A DNA stretch of 23,068 bases, from positions 1 through 23,068 of the forward strand of contig JAHWGX010000031.1 in assembly GCA_019323655.1 (NCBI GenBank). Direction: 5' to 3'. The position numbers and the translations under genes were made by a program. The stretch is from Candidatus Woesearchaeota archaeon (GTDB lineage Archaea; Nanobdellota; Nanobdellia; Woesearchaeales; GW2011-AR4). The notes under the pieces are model-generated. The model did no database searches. It was given only the letters and a program-made list of their open reading frames with translations, and was not told the origin of the DNA. This document shows positions 6,368 through 14,472 of this stretch, one piece after another (the first letter of the stretch is position 1; each line of letters starts with the position of its first letter).

Positions 6368-7453
6368 CTAATGATTTTGCATCATTTTTAATATATCATC
6401 TAATCTTTTTGAGAGTTTGTTCCAAGACAAATCTTCTATAATCCCCTTGTAACTGACCTTTTCCCTACTCTTTAAAGCTGCTACAATTTTTTTGTACAGT
6501 TCATGACTATCATTAGGCTTGCATAGGCTTTTTTCAGGAAGCAATATTTTCATGTCACCAATGGAAGTTGAGACTATGGGCAAATCAACAGCCATATATT
6601 CCAGAGCCTTGTATGGGAAGCAGTATTTTGAAAAAGAATTTTCAAGGTTAGGTATTAACGCTATATCAGAGGCATTTAATGCAGTAACAACATCCTGCCT
6701 TTCTGGAAGCTCTTCAAAAATAATATTAGGCATTTTTATTTTTATTCCATTTTTGACTTTGCCGCTCAGGAGCAAATAGGTGTGAGGAAATTCTTTTCTT
6801 ATCTTTTTAAATGCATCCAGCATTATATGCGCGCCTTTGCTTTTGCTTATCTCTCCGATATAAACTATTATTTTTGCCTTTAGCGGAAGATTTAGCTTTT
6901 TCCTTGCAGTTTTTTTATCAATTTTTTTGAATAATCTTAAATCAATACCGTTTTGTATTACACAGATCGGTTTTTTTCTGCATACGGAAACATATTTTTT
7001 AAGGCTCTCGCTTACTGTTAAGGCGATATCAGCATTTTTAACTGCTTTTTTATCAAAATAACCTACAAAAGGAAATTTATAGCTGTCATAAGTTTCAAAA
7101 TTGTCCTGAAGGTCGTAAATAAACTTAATTTTATGTTTTTTTGATAGATGGTACCCTAGTATCCCTATTAATGGGTCTGTGGAGGCTACAATTATGTCAT
7201 ATTTTCTGTTTTTTACCAGTTTTTTTAGTGAATTGTACAAAGGCATAAATGAAAATAATGAGGCAGGCTTTACAATATACCTAATTCCGCTGCGGTTGAT
7301 TACCTTTGATTCTTTTTTTGTGTAATCAGGGCAGAAGAAATCAATTTTGTGTTCTTTTGCCAAAGGCTCAAACAGCCTTATCTGCCTCCCAAAGTTTTCC
7401 AGAACCATGTCCTTGTTTGCGCCAAAACGCTTCATAATCACAAGAATTTTCAT
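6368..7453 (-). CDS. GT4-type glycosyltransferase
   Basis: A retaining GT-B glycosyltransferase of 361 residues, likely cytoplasmic or peripheral at the membrane. The N terminus MKILVIMKRFG leads into a Rossmann domain. The linker CVIQNGIDLRLF precedes the C-terminal nucleotide-sugar domain, which begins at KIIVYIGEISKSKGAHIMLDAF. Near the C terminus FPYKALEYMAVDLPIVST fits the donor-binding Glu motif, with only the second Glu of Ex7E retained. The start at 7453 is chosen over one eight codons upstream because it overlaps the 4,6-dehydratase stop as ATGA, a pattern seen repeatedly in this window. It is the last gene of an operon with the cytidylyltransferase and dehydratase, so it may use the sugar they make. 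Confidence 0.85.
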   Translation of the reverse strand: MKILVIMKRFGANKDMVLENFGRQIRLFEPLAKEHKIDFFCPDYTKKESKVINRSGIRYIVKPASLFSFMPLYNSLKKLVKNRKYDIIVASTDPLIGILGYHLSKKHKIKFIYDLQDNFETYDSYKFPFVGYFDKKAVKNADIALTVSESLKKYVSVCRKKPICVIQNGIDLRLFKKIDKKTARKKLNLPLKAKIIVYIGEISKSKGAHIMLDAFKKIRKEFPHTYLLLSGKVKNGIKIKMPNIIFEELPERQDVVTALNASDIALIPNLENSFSKYCFPYKALEYMAVDLPIVSTSIGDMKILLPEKSLCKPNDSHELYKKIVAALKSREKVSYKGIIEDLSWNKLSKRLDDILKMMQNH

Positions 7454-8424
7454 TTTGAGAAATAGCCTTTGTACCATGCTATTGTTTCTTTTAAACCCTG
7501 GTCAAGGCTATATTTTGGCTCCCAGTTCAAAATTTTTTTTGCTTTTCCGGAATCAAGGTACTGCCTGTCTATCTCGTTCTTTGCCTCTCCAAGAATCTTA
7601 GGTTCAACATTTTTTCCCATTAATTTTATGATTTTGCTGTATAAGCCAAGAACACTTATTGGGCTGCCTGTGCCAAAGTTGAAAGCCTGTCCGATTACCT
7701 CTTTTTTATGCAGGTTTTCTGCAATAGTCATGTAAGCGCTTACGGCATCTTTAATATACATGTAGTCCCTTTCCGGGGTTCCATCACTTCTTATAACAGG
7801 CTGCTCATCCCTTATCAGCCTTAGGATGACGTCAGGAATTATCCTGCTTAGGTTCATGTCTGCAGGCCCGTAAGTATTTGCATTCCTTGTTATAGCCAAG
7901 GGGAGATTGTATGTCATGAAATAAGATTTTGCCAGCACTTCAGCGCAAACTTTGGATGCGTCATAGGGAAAATAACCACACAATGGAGAATCTTCAGTAT
8001 AAGGCAATTTTTTTTGCTGGCCGTAAGCCTTGTCAGAAGAGGCAATTATTAAACCCTTTATGGTTTTTGATGTTCTGCACGCTTCCAATACGTTCCAAGT
8101 TCCTTTGATGTTTGATTCAAATGTGGATAAGGGGCTTCTGTTGGCAGGCCCAACTATGGCCTGAGCGGCTATATGGAAGCAGAATTCAATATCATACTCA
8201 TTTATTGTCCTTTCACAAGCAGCAAAATTAATAAGGTCTCCCTGTACAATGTTTACTTCCTTCTTTATGCCTAGGACATCTATGTTGCTTCTTTTTTTGA
8301 TGTCCCTGATGATGGCTGTTACTTCTGCGTTTTTTTCAATTAGCGCTTTGGCTACATGGCTTCCAATAAAGCCATCAGCTCCTGTAACCAGTACCTTAGT
8401 GTTTTTCCAGTTTATTTTATCCAT
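7450..8424 (-). CDS. NDP-hexose 4,6-dehydratase (CDP-glucose type likely)
   Basis: An extended short-chain dehydrogenase of 324 residues. GADGFIG (15-21) binds NAD. SSDKAYG (129-135) matches the S/T-D-K block of CDP-glucose and GDP-mannose 4,6-dehydratases, and YDASK (154-158) is the catalytic Tyr-Lys pair. PERDYMYIKDAV fits the substrate-binding region. It would convert a nucleotide-activated hexose to the 4-keto-6-deoxy form, the gateway to deoxysugars. The start at 8424 (MDKINW) is preferred over the longer frame to 8493, since it gives normal spacing to the glycine motif and a 13-nt overlap with the upstream gene. The neighbouring RfbF-like cytidylyltransferase argues for CDP-glucose as substrate. 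A GalE/RmlB-like role is the alternative. Confidence 0.8.
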   Translation of the reverse strand: MDKINWKNTKVLVTGADGFIGSHVAKALIEKNAEVTAIIRDIKKRSNIDVLGIKKEVNIVQGDLINFAACERTINEYDIEFCFHIAAQAIVGPANRSPLSTFESNIKGTWNVLEACRTSKTIKGLIIASSDKAYGQQKKLPYTEDSPLCGYFPYDASKVCAEVLAKSYFMTYNLPLAITRNANTYGPADMNLSRIIPDVILRLIRDEQPVIRSDGTPERDYMYIKDAVSAYMTIAENLHKKEVIGQAFNFGTGSPISVLGLYSKIIKLMGKNVEPKILGEAKNEIDRQYLDSGKAKKILNWEPKYSLDQGLKETIAWYKGYFSK

Positions 8425-9104
8425 GGCGCATTGCCTTTGCTGTACAAATCGTTTAACTCTATGACATCCTTTAAGGTATTCATTGACTTCCAAAAACCAT
8501 TATGATTAAATGCCACAATCTGATTTTGTCTTGCAAGCCCCTCAAAAGTCTCCTTTTCAAGGTCATAGCCGGGCTTTATATACTCAAAAATCTTCTTGTC
8601 CATTACATAAAATCCCCCGTTTATTAGATGGCTTAGTTTCGGCTTTTCCTTGAATTTTGTAACTTCATGCTTTTCATTTACTTCCAGGATTCCGAATGGG
8701 GAAACCAAAGGCACAGCAACTAGAGTAACAATCTTTTCGGATTTTTTGTGGAATTCTATTGTTTTATTTATGTCAACGTCACTTAGGTCATCTCCGTAAG
8801 ATAAAAGGAAGGTGTTTCCTTCTATAAACTCTTTTGCTTTCATCAATCTCTCGGCTTTGTTAGCGTTTTCCCCGGTGTGCAAAAATTTTATTTTCCAGCC
8901 CTTATTGCCTTTAAAATACTCTTCTATTTTTTCTCCTTTATAGCCCAAGCAAAGTATGAAGTCTTTATGCCCAGCATCCGAATACAGCTTCATCAAGTGG
9001 TAAAGTATTGGCTTGTCCCCAACTTCTACCAGCGGCTTTGGAATCTCTTCTGTGTATTCGCTTAATCTTGTCCCTTTGCCCCCGCACAGTATTACTACCT
9101 GCAT
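8412..9104 (-). CDS. rfbF: Sugar-1-phosphate cytidylyltransferase, RfbF-like
   Basis: Forms an NDP-sugar, probably CDP-glucose, from CTP and glucose-1-phosphate. The 230-residue protein begins with the nucleotidyltransferase signature ILCGGKGTRLSEYTEEIPKP (5-24), including Lys23. SYGDDLSDVDI (102-112) parallels the metal-binding TYGDG-SDV-I block of RfbF, GGFYVMDKKIFEYI matches its GGFF-V block, and the C terminus WKSMNTLKDVIELNDLYSKG is very like the WQ-MDTLRD ending of bacterial RfbF. It is somewhat shorter than the roughly 257-residue bacterial enzymes. First gene of its operon, with a leaderless TATA box at 9125-9132. Nucleotide specificity is predicted from overall resemblance; UTP or dTTP cannot be excluded. 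Confidence 0.82.
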   Translation of the reverse strand: MQVVILCGGKGTRLSEYTEEIPKPLVEVGDKPILYHLMKLYSDAGHKDFILCLGYKGEKIEEYFKGNKGWKIKFLHTGENANKAERLMKAKEFIEGNTFLLSYGDDLSDVDINKTIEFHKKSEKIVTLVAVPLVSPFGILEVNEKHEVTKFKEKPKLSHLINGGFYVMDKKIFEYIKPGYDLEKETFEGLARQNQIVAFNHNGFWKSMNTLKDVIELNDLYSKGNAPWIK

Positions 9105-9124
9105 GAGTCAGGGTTACTTTGCTT

Positions 9125-9158
9125 TATTTAAAAAGCTTTTTGAAAACATATTTATATA
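9125..9158. promoter_or_regulatory. Divergent leaderless promoters
   Basis: TATTTAAA (9125-9132; TTTAAATA on the minus strand) lies 25 bp from the minus-strand start at 9104. TTTATATA (9151-9158) lies 25 bp from the plus-strand start at 9179. The two boxes are back to back within 34 bp. Confidence 0.7.
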
Positions 9159-9178
9159 GCGGTTTTATATCCTAGTTT

Positions 9179-10384
9179 ATGGAAAAGAAGGTACTTGTAA
9201 CTGCAACAACCTTTCCCAGGTGGAAAAATGACACGACTGCAGGATTTGTATATGACCTGTCTGAAAGGCTGGCGTCAAAATATAAGATTGTAGTTCTTGC
9301 TCCCCATCATAAGAATGCCAAAAAAGAAGAAATGATGGGAAGATTACTTGTTAAGAGATTTGTTTACTTCAGGCCAGAAAGACTGCAGAAATTATGCTAT
9401 GGCGGAGGCATTATACCCAACATGAAGGAGAGTTTTCTGGCAAAAATTCAGATGGTTACGCTTATGTTTTCAGAGCTTTTTTCTTCATCAAAAATTATTA
9501 AAAAAGAGGGGATAGGCATGGTTCATGCACATTGGATTCTTCCTCAGGGCTTTGTCGGGGTTTTTCTTAAAAAGCGATTTAAAGTTCCTCTGCTAGTTAC
9601 AGTACATGGAAGTGATTTGTTTCCTTTGAAGAACATCTTTTTTAAAAATTTACAGCACTTTGTTATAAAGAATGCTGATTATGTTACGGTAAACAGCATT
9701 GCGACAAAGAATGAGCTGATAAAGAGATTTCCGGATTATTCTCCAAAAATATCAGTTATACCTATGGGCATAGACACTGAGCTGTTCAGACAAAGAAAAG
9801 CTGCAAGGCCAAAAAAATATGAAAAAAAGAAGCTATTGCTTTTTGTTGGGAGGTTAAGCGAACAGAAGGGGCTGCAGTACCTTATTGATTCTATGAGGGA
9901 TATTGTTAAATATGAGCCTAAAGTAAAGTTATTGATCATAGGAACCGGGCCATATAAAAAAGTCCTGAAAGAAAAAGCCAAAACTCTTGGCGTGGAATCC
10001 TATATCCAATATTTAGGGTCACTGCCAAAATCAGATGTAGCCCGGCACTACAATTTTTGCGACATATTTATACTTCCGTCAATCTCAAGCAAAATCGGCA
10101 CAGAGGCTTTGGGTTTGTCGCTGATAGAGGCAATGTCTTCAGGATGCGCAGTTATAGGAACCAATTCCGGAGGCATACCCTACATTATTAAGGATGGCTA
10201 TAATGGCCTACTAGTCCGGGAAAAGGACCATAACGATTTGTCTAATGCAATAATAACCCTGCTCAAAGACAGAAAAAAATCAAAGAATTTGGGAAGAAAT
10301 GCCGCAAAATTTGCAAGGCAAAATTATTCATGGAAAATAATAGCCAAGGATTTTGCGAAAATCTATGGGAAGGCTTTACAATGA
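9179..10384 (+). CDS. GT4-type glycosyltransferase
   Basis: A 401-residue GT-B retaining glycosyltransferase. The N-terminal acceptor domain contains VHAHWILPQG and VTVHGSDLFP, typical of GT4 enzymes. The linker PMGIDTELF leads to the donor domain with LLFVGRLSEQKGLQYLIDSM. The catalytic Ex7E motif is intact at Glu309 and Glu317 (EALGLSLIE), followed by AMSSGCAVIGTNSGG. Start codon support comes from a TATA box 25 bp upstream. Its stop overlaps the deacetylase start as ATGA, so the two are co-translated. This suggests that the sugar it adds is later N-deacetylated or modified by that enzyme. Donor and acceptor are not identifiable. Confidence 0.88.
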   Translation: MEKKVLVTATTFPRWKNDTTAGFVYDLSERLASKYKIVVLAPHHKNAKKEEMMGRLLVKRFVYFRPERLQKLCYGGGIIPNMKESFLAKIQMVTLMFSELFSSSKIIKKEGIGMVHAHWILPQGFVGVFLKKRFKVPLLVTVHGSDLFPLKNIFFKNLQHFVIKNADYVTVNSIATKNELIKRFPDYSPKISVIPMGIDTELFRQRKAARPKKYEKKKLLLFVGRLSEQKGLQYLIDSMRDIVKYEPKVKLLIIGTGPYKKVLKEKAKTLGVESYIQYLGSLPKSDVARHYNFCDIFILPSISSKIGTEALGLSLIEAMSSGCAVIGTNSGGIPYIIKDGYNGLLVREKDHNDLSNAIITLLKDRKKSKNLGRNAAKFARQNYSWKIIAKDFAKIYGKALQ

Positions 10385-11436
10385 GCGCTCTAAAAATTAA
10401 ATTATTTTTTTACCGCCTTTTTTCCACTGCTTGCGGAAGGGCATTTTTACGGTTTCTGTCCTTTGGCGCCAGGGTAAGGGGCTTGGGCGGTGGGACAAAA
10501 CAAAAAAAACATCCCTTTTTGGTTGCAATAACCATTGATACAGAATCCGGATATGCTGATAAAAATGAAAGAAGAGTGTGGCAAAAGGAGAAGCCTACAG
10601 CATTTATTGGCTATTACTATGGAATTAAAAACCTCTTGAAATTATTTGACAAAAACAAAATAAAAACAACCTTTTTTCTTTCTACACAGTGTTTCTCCAG
10701 CAAAGGCATCGAGAATAAAAAAATAAAAAAAGAGATGGGGGATATGATAAAAAAAGGCCATGAAATTGGGCTGCATCTTCATCCAGATTCTGATTTTACA
10801 ATTCAGAAAAAACTTTCTAAGCAATTTAAGGCGACCAGCGCATTTTTTTACAGTTACAAAGAAAAATTCGAAATAATAAAAGCAACCAGGGGAGTAATAA
10901 GCTCAGAGTTAGGAGAAAATGCTGAGAAAAAGCTTGTGAGCTTCAGGTGGGGAAACTGGGCCCTTGACACAGATGGAGCAAAAGCATTAAACAGACTGGG
11001 ATTTAAGGTTGATAGCTCTGCTGTACCAGGGATTAAAGGGCATGATAATGACACAATGAAGTATGACTGGAGCAAAGTTAGCAGGCATTACCCCTGGAAT
11101 CTGAGCATAAAGGATTACCAGGCAACAAACCACAATAATTCCGGGATTATGGAGATTCCTATTGCCACTTTCGATTTTTTCGGGTTTGGATTAAAAGCAG
11201 ACCCCGTTAATTCTGTTTTGCTTGACAAGGCATTTGTTGAGTATTACAAAAATGCAGACAGATCAAGAAAGCCTTTTGTATTTGTTGTTATGACCCACAC
11301 CTCAGAAGCAACTTACTCTGACGGGAAACCAACAAAAGCTCTGGAGGATTTAGGCGGTTTTATTTCATTTGCAAAAAGATACAATGTCCAGTTTGTTACA
11401 TTAAAAGAGGCTTCTGAAAGGCTGAAACAGATTTAG
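10381..11436 (+). CDS. Polysaccharide deacetylase family protein
   Basis: A 351-residue NodB-like carbohydrate esterase, predicted to remove an N-acetyl group from a glycan or lipid-linked sugar. The fold signature is VAITIDTESGY (Asp53, Glu55), followed by TTFFLST and the metal-binding block GHEIGLHLHP (126-135) with His127, His132 and His134. A later FRWGNWALDTDG and VVMTHTSEATYSDGKP complete the pattern. The first 30 residues are hydrophobic and basic without a clear signal peptide, so membrane association is possible. The start at 10381 is chosen because it forms ATGA with the preceding glycosyltransferase stop; the longer frame from 10330 would overlap that gene by 55 bp. The usual catalytic DD at motif 1 is replaced by D-T-E, so substrate and even activity are uncertain. 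Confidence 0.75.
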   Translation: MSALKIKLFFYRLFSTACGRAFLRFLSFGARVRGLGGGTKQKKHPFLVAITIDTESGYADKNERRVWQKEKPTAFIGYYYGIKNLLKLFDKNKIKTTFFLSTQCFSSKGIENKKIKKEMGDMIKKGHEIGLHLHPDSDFTIQKKLSKQFKATSAFFYSYKEKFEIIKATRGVISSELGENAEKKLVSFRWGNWALDTDGAKALNRLGFKVDSSAVPGIKGHDNDTMKYDWSKVSRHYPWNLSIKDYQATNHNNSGIMEIPIATFDFFGFGLKADPVNSVLLDKAFVEYYKNADRSRKPFVFVVMTHTSEATYSDGKPTKALEDLGGFISFAKRYNVQFVTLKEASERLKQI

Positions 11437-11444
11437 GGCTTATA

Positions 11445-12329
11445 TTATTTTCTGAGCATGTCTGCTATAAAGCCGAATATTACTATCTGCAGGCCAATGC
11501 TTAGCACTAGGATGTCCAGCATCATTAGCCCTAAGTGCCTGTTGACGCCTTCTCCGAATAGCTGGACATAGGCCAGGTAAAGGCCCAGAATAAAACCTGA
11601 GAAAAATATTAACGATCCAATCACACCAAAGAATTTCAGGGGCTTATAGTCCCTGTATATCCTTATTATGTTTATCCATGCTCTGGCAGCATATCCGAAT
11701 GGGTTTGATATCAGCCTGCTTTTGTCAGCTCTCTTTGCAAAATAAATCGGGATTTCTTTTATTCTGAATTTTTCCTTTACAGCCCTTATAATCTGCTCCT
11801 GGGTGTATGTGTGGTCCGAGGTTATTGCTATTTTTTCAGCAACTTCTCTTGTAAAAGCCCTGAATCCGGTTTGGGCGTCTGAGATATTTATTCCACAAAC
11901 ATTTGAAATTACTTTTGAGAATGCAATGTTTCCCAGCCTTTTTATTAGGGGCATACTCTCAATTTTTCCCTTGAACCTGCTTCCCAGCACAAGGTCATAG
12001 CCCTTTTCTATTTCGGCTAACAGCTTTTGTATTTCTATAGGCTTATATTGCGTATCTGCGTCTATATGCACGATAACATCTGCCCCCATTTCCAATGACT
12101 TCCTTACCTCTGTCTTGAAAGTCTCGGCTAAACCATAATTTTTTGGGTGGGAAAAAACCACGGCACCTGCATTTTTTGAGACTTTAGCTGTATTATCTTT
12201 GCTGCCATCATCAACAACAAGGACTTGGTAATCATAGCCTTTGCCTTTCATTGTTTCATTAATGCCCCTGATTAAGCTTTCTATAGTCTTTTCCTCATTA
12301 TATGCCGGTATCGTGATAACTATCTGCAT
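11445..12329 (-). CDS. GT2 polyprenol-phosphate glycosyltransferase, membrane anchored
   Basis: A 294-residue DPM1/ArnC-like family 2 glycosyltransferase. It starts with VITIPAYNEEKTI; VVDDGSKDNT holds Asp40-Asp41 and HIDADTQY holds the DxD pair Asp90/Asp92. GSRFKG and QTGFRAF are the usual GT2 acceptor-side blocks. Two C-terminal membrane helices (about 228-252 and 264-290) anchor it, as in polyprenol-phosphate mannose or glucose synthases. Such enzymes put one sugar on dolichyl phosphate for later use outside the cell by GT-C transferases. A GT-C protein is encoded divergently next door. An ATTTAAAT box (12351-12358) 25 bp upstream fits a leaderless transcript. Converges with the deacetylase gene, with 8 bp between stops. 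Confidence 0.88.
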   Translation of the reverse strand: MQIVITIPAYNEEKTIESLIRGINETMKGKGYDYQVLVVDDGSKDNTAKVSKNAGAVVFSHPKNYGLAETFKTEVRKSLEMGADVIVHIDADTQYKPIEIQKLLAEIEKGYDLVLGSRFKGKIESMPLIKRLGNIAFSKVISNVCGINISDAQTGFRAFTREVAEKIAITSDHTYTQEQIIRAVKEKFRIKEIPIYFAKRADKSRLISNPFGYAARAWINIIRIYRDYKPLKFFGVIGSLIFFSGFILGLYLAYVQLFGEGVNRHLGLMMLDILVLSIGLQIVIFGFIADMLRK

Positions 12330-12350
12330 AGTGCAAACTAACAGATATTA

Positions 12351-12406
12351 ATTTAAATATGTTTCTAATTAAATTTTAATTTAAAAACAACAATCTTTTT
12401 AAAATA
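12351..12406. promoter_or_regulatory. Divergent leaderless promoters
   Basis: ATTTAAAT (12351-12358) is 25 bp from the minus-strand start at 12329. TTTTAAAATA (12397-12406) is about 25 bp from the plus-strand start at 12426. This is the same layout as at 9125-9158. Confidence 0.65.
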
Positions 12407-12425
12407 AAGTTTTTTAGCTTGTTTT

Positions 12426-14471
12426 ATGAGCATTATAACCGTTTTATTGTTTTTTGTGTATTGTTACGGGCTAGGGTTTACTGTGTCTTCGTTTGTCAAA
12501 AATTCAGACAATTTTCTTGAGAGGAATTTGATGAGAGTAGGGTTTGGGCTTTCTTTATTGCCTTTTTTGGCATTATTGCTAAACATAATTAAAATACCCG
12601 GAGACTGGAGAATTATCTTGCTTATCAGCATTGCCTATCCTGCTTACTTTATTTTCAGGAACTATAATAAGCTTGATTTATCCGGATTTACTAAACTGAG
12701 GATAACCAAGACCAACATAAGCATCTTGGTTATGCTGCTTGTTTTTATTGGAACATTTTATGTTTATGCTTCCGGCTCGTTCAGTTATCCTTATCTTGAA
12801 GATGAAGACCCCTGGGGGCATAGCGAGGGAGTAAAATACTATTCTATCGAGAAGAATGCATTTAAAGATACAACCAAGTATGTGCGCTACATAAATCCTT
12901 ATCCCCCAAGCTACGATATCTTAATGGGAATATTACACCAGACTAATGACTCTGTGTATTGGACCTTAAAGTTTTTTAATTCCCTGATAATTTCCTTAAG
13001 CATCGTTTTCTTTTATTTTTTTGTTAAGGAATTAAGCGGCAGCAGGAATACAGCTTTGTTTGCTTCATTTGCTTTAGCTTCTATACCCTGTTTCTTGAGC
13101 CATTTCATCTGGGCTCTGGCACTTACAGTGCCTTTGTTTTTTGCAGGCTTCTATGCTGTTGAGAGAATAAAGCATGACAGAAAATGGTGGATTTTAGCCG
13201 GCTTGGTTACGGTTACGGCCTTTACTTCTTCCCCTACACATAGCACCTATTTTGGGTTATTTTTTGCCCTGTACATATTTGCAAAGATTATTTCAGAGAG
13301 AAAAATACCTTTTTATCATGCACTGGCAGGATTTACTGGGCTTTTCCTTTCTTTTGCCTTTTGGTGGCTTCCGATGATAATCAGATACGGATTTTCAGGA
13401 ACATTGCAGGGGCTGGGAATCATATCAAAAGCAGGCGCAGTTACTTCAGGAGGGGGAACAGGAGACAAAATTTACAGCTTTGCAGATTTTTTTGTTGCCC
13501 AGAGCCAGAATATGATTAACAACCCTGTAGGAATAGGCGTAGTTTTATCATTGCTTGTCTTTTTGGCTCTGGTTTTTGTTATTTATAAGAACTTAGATTC
13601 ATTAAAGAGATATTATATACCGCTGATTTCTTTGTTTTTGATATCTGGTGGAATTATGATTTTTGCCCTCTCAAGAACCTATGTTGGGGGAGTGTGGTGG
13701 GAAGGCTCAGCACTTAACGAAAAAGTGCCTTTTTTTACATTCCTGTCAAATCAAAGTTTTCTTATAGTAGTATTGTCAGTTGCAGTTTTTGCTTTAATTA
13801 CTTTGGCTTATCTTAATTATAAAAATAAAGAACCCAAGGAAAGCTACTTAATCCTGGCGCTTGTGTGGCTTATTTTTTCTTTTTATGCTGTAAATGCAGC
13901 ATCGTTCCATTATAAGCTATCGCCTTTCAGGGCATGGCTACTTCTCGCAATACCTCTATCTATGTTGGCTGCTTATGGGGCGTTATCTTTAATGAATTTT
14001 TTAAAGAGGTTTGGGGTAAGCAAGGCAATTGTATTGTCTTTAATAATACTCGGAATATTTTTTACATCCACCCAGCAGAAAATAGCGGTGAATACCGCGC
14101 AATGGCCTCCCGGAGGCTTCTGGACTTCTATGGAAGAGCTGCAGGGATACCTATGGCTCAGGGAAAATATTGCACCAGAAACAAAAGTTTTTGGTTTTGT
14201 TGTGAACGGGCCTGTAATCGGGATGGATAAGCTCATATGCTACTGGTGCGAGGATATAAGGGCATTTAAGGAAAAAGGAATCAATCAAAGTGCTTCTGAG
14301 ATAAACTCTTTCCTGAAGTCAAGAGATTACCCGTATCTAATTATTGACGGGCAGTTTGCCAATAAGTATGGCATAAATGAAACAAACAGGGTGGTAAATG
14401 ATATAACATCTTCAGGCTTATTTAATCTGGCGCAGCAAACAAACGGGTTTTTACTTTTTAAAGTATACTAA
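12426..14471 (+). CDS. GT-C superfamily polytopic membrane protein, STT3-like N terminus
   Basis: A 681-residue protein with about a dozen predicted membrane helices and a soluble C-terminal tail (about 549-681). After the third or fourth helix a loop carries EDEDPWGH (125-132), resembling the first-loop D-DPWYH motif of archaeal oligosaccharyltransferase AglB/STT3, where the Asp binds metal and lipid-linked donor. The tail has EELQGYLWLRENIAPETKVFG, like the segment that precedes WWDYG in AglB, but the WWDYG sequon-binding motif itself is missing. It is therefore unlikely to be a standard N-glycosylation enzyme; a lipid-linked-sugar-dependent glycosyltransferase or ligase fits better. The TATA box 25 bp upstream fixes the start. 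Converges with the next GT4 gene, with one base between the stops. Confidence 0.65.
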   Translation: MSIITVLLFFVYCYGLGFTVSSFVKNSDNFLERNLMRVGFGLSLLPFLALLLNIIKIPGDWRIILLISIAYPAYFIFRNYNKLDLSGFTKLRITKTNISILVMLLVFIGTFYVYASGSFSYPYLEDEDPWGHSEGVKYYSIEKNAFKDTTKYVRYINPYPPSYDILMGILHQTNDSVYWTLKFFNSLIISLSIVFFYFFVKELSGSRNTALFASFALASIPCFLSHFIWALALTVPLFFAGFYAVERIKHDRKWWILAGLVTVTAFTSSPTHSTYFGLFFALYIFAKIISERKIPFYHALAGFTGLFLSFAFWWLPMIIRYGFSGTLQGLGIISKAGAVTSGGGTGDKIYSFADFFVAQSQNMINNPVGIGVVLSLLVFLALVFVIYKNLDSLKRYYIPLISLFLISGGIMIFALSRTYVGGVWWEGSALNEKVPFFTFLSNQSFLIVVLSVAVFALITLAYLNYKNKEPKESYLILALVWLIFSFYAVNAASFHYKLSPFRAWLLLAIPLSMLAAYGALSLMNFLKRFGVSKAIVLSLIILGIFFTSTQQKIAVNTAQWPPGGFWTSMEELQGYLWLRENIAPETKVFGFVVNGPVIGMDKLICYWCEDIRAFKEKGINQSASEINSFLKSRDYPYLIIDGQFANKYGINETNRVVNDITSSGLFNLAQQTNGFLLFKVY

Positions 14472-14472
14472 T

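Noticed and set aside
13934..14230. 98-codon open frame within the GT-C gene
   Set aside because: It lies wholly inside a clearly coding membrane protein on the same strand, and its translation has no protein-like pattern.
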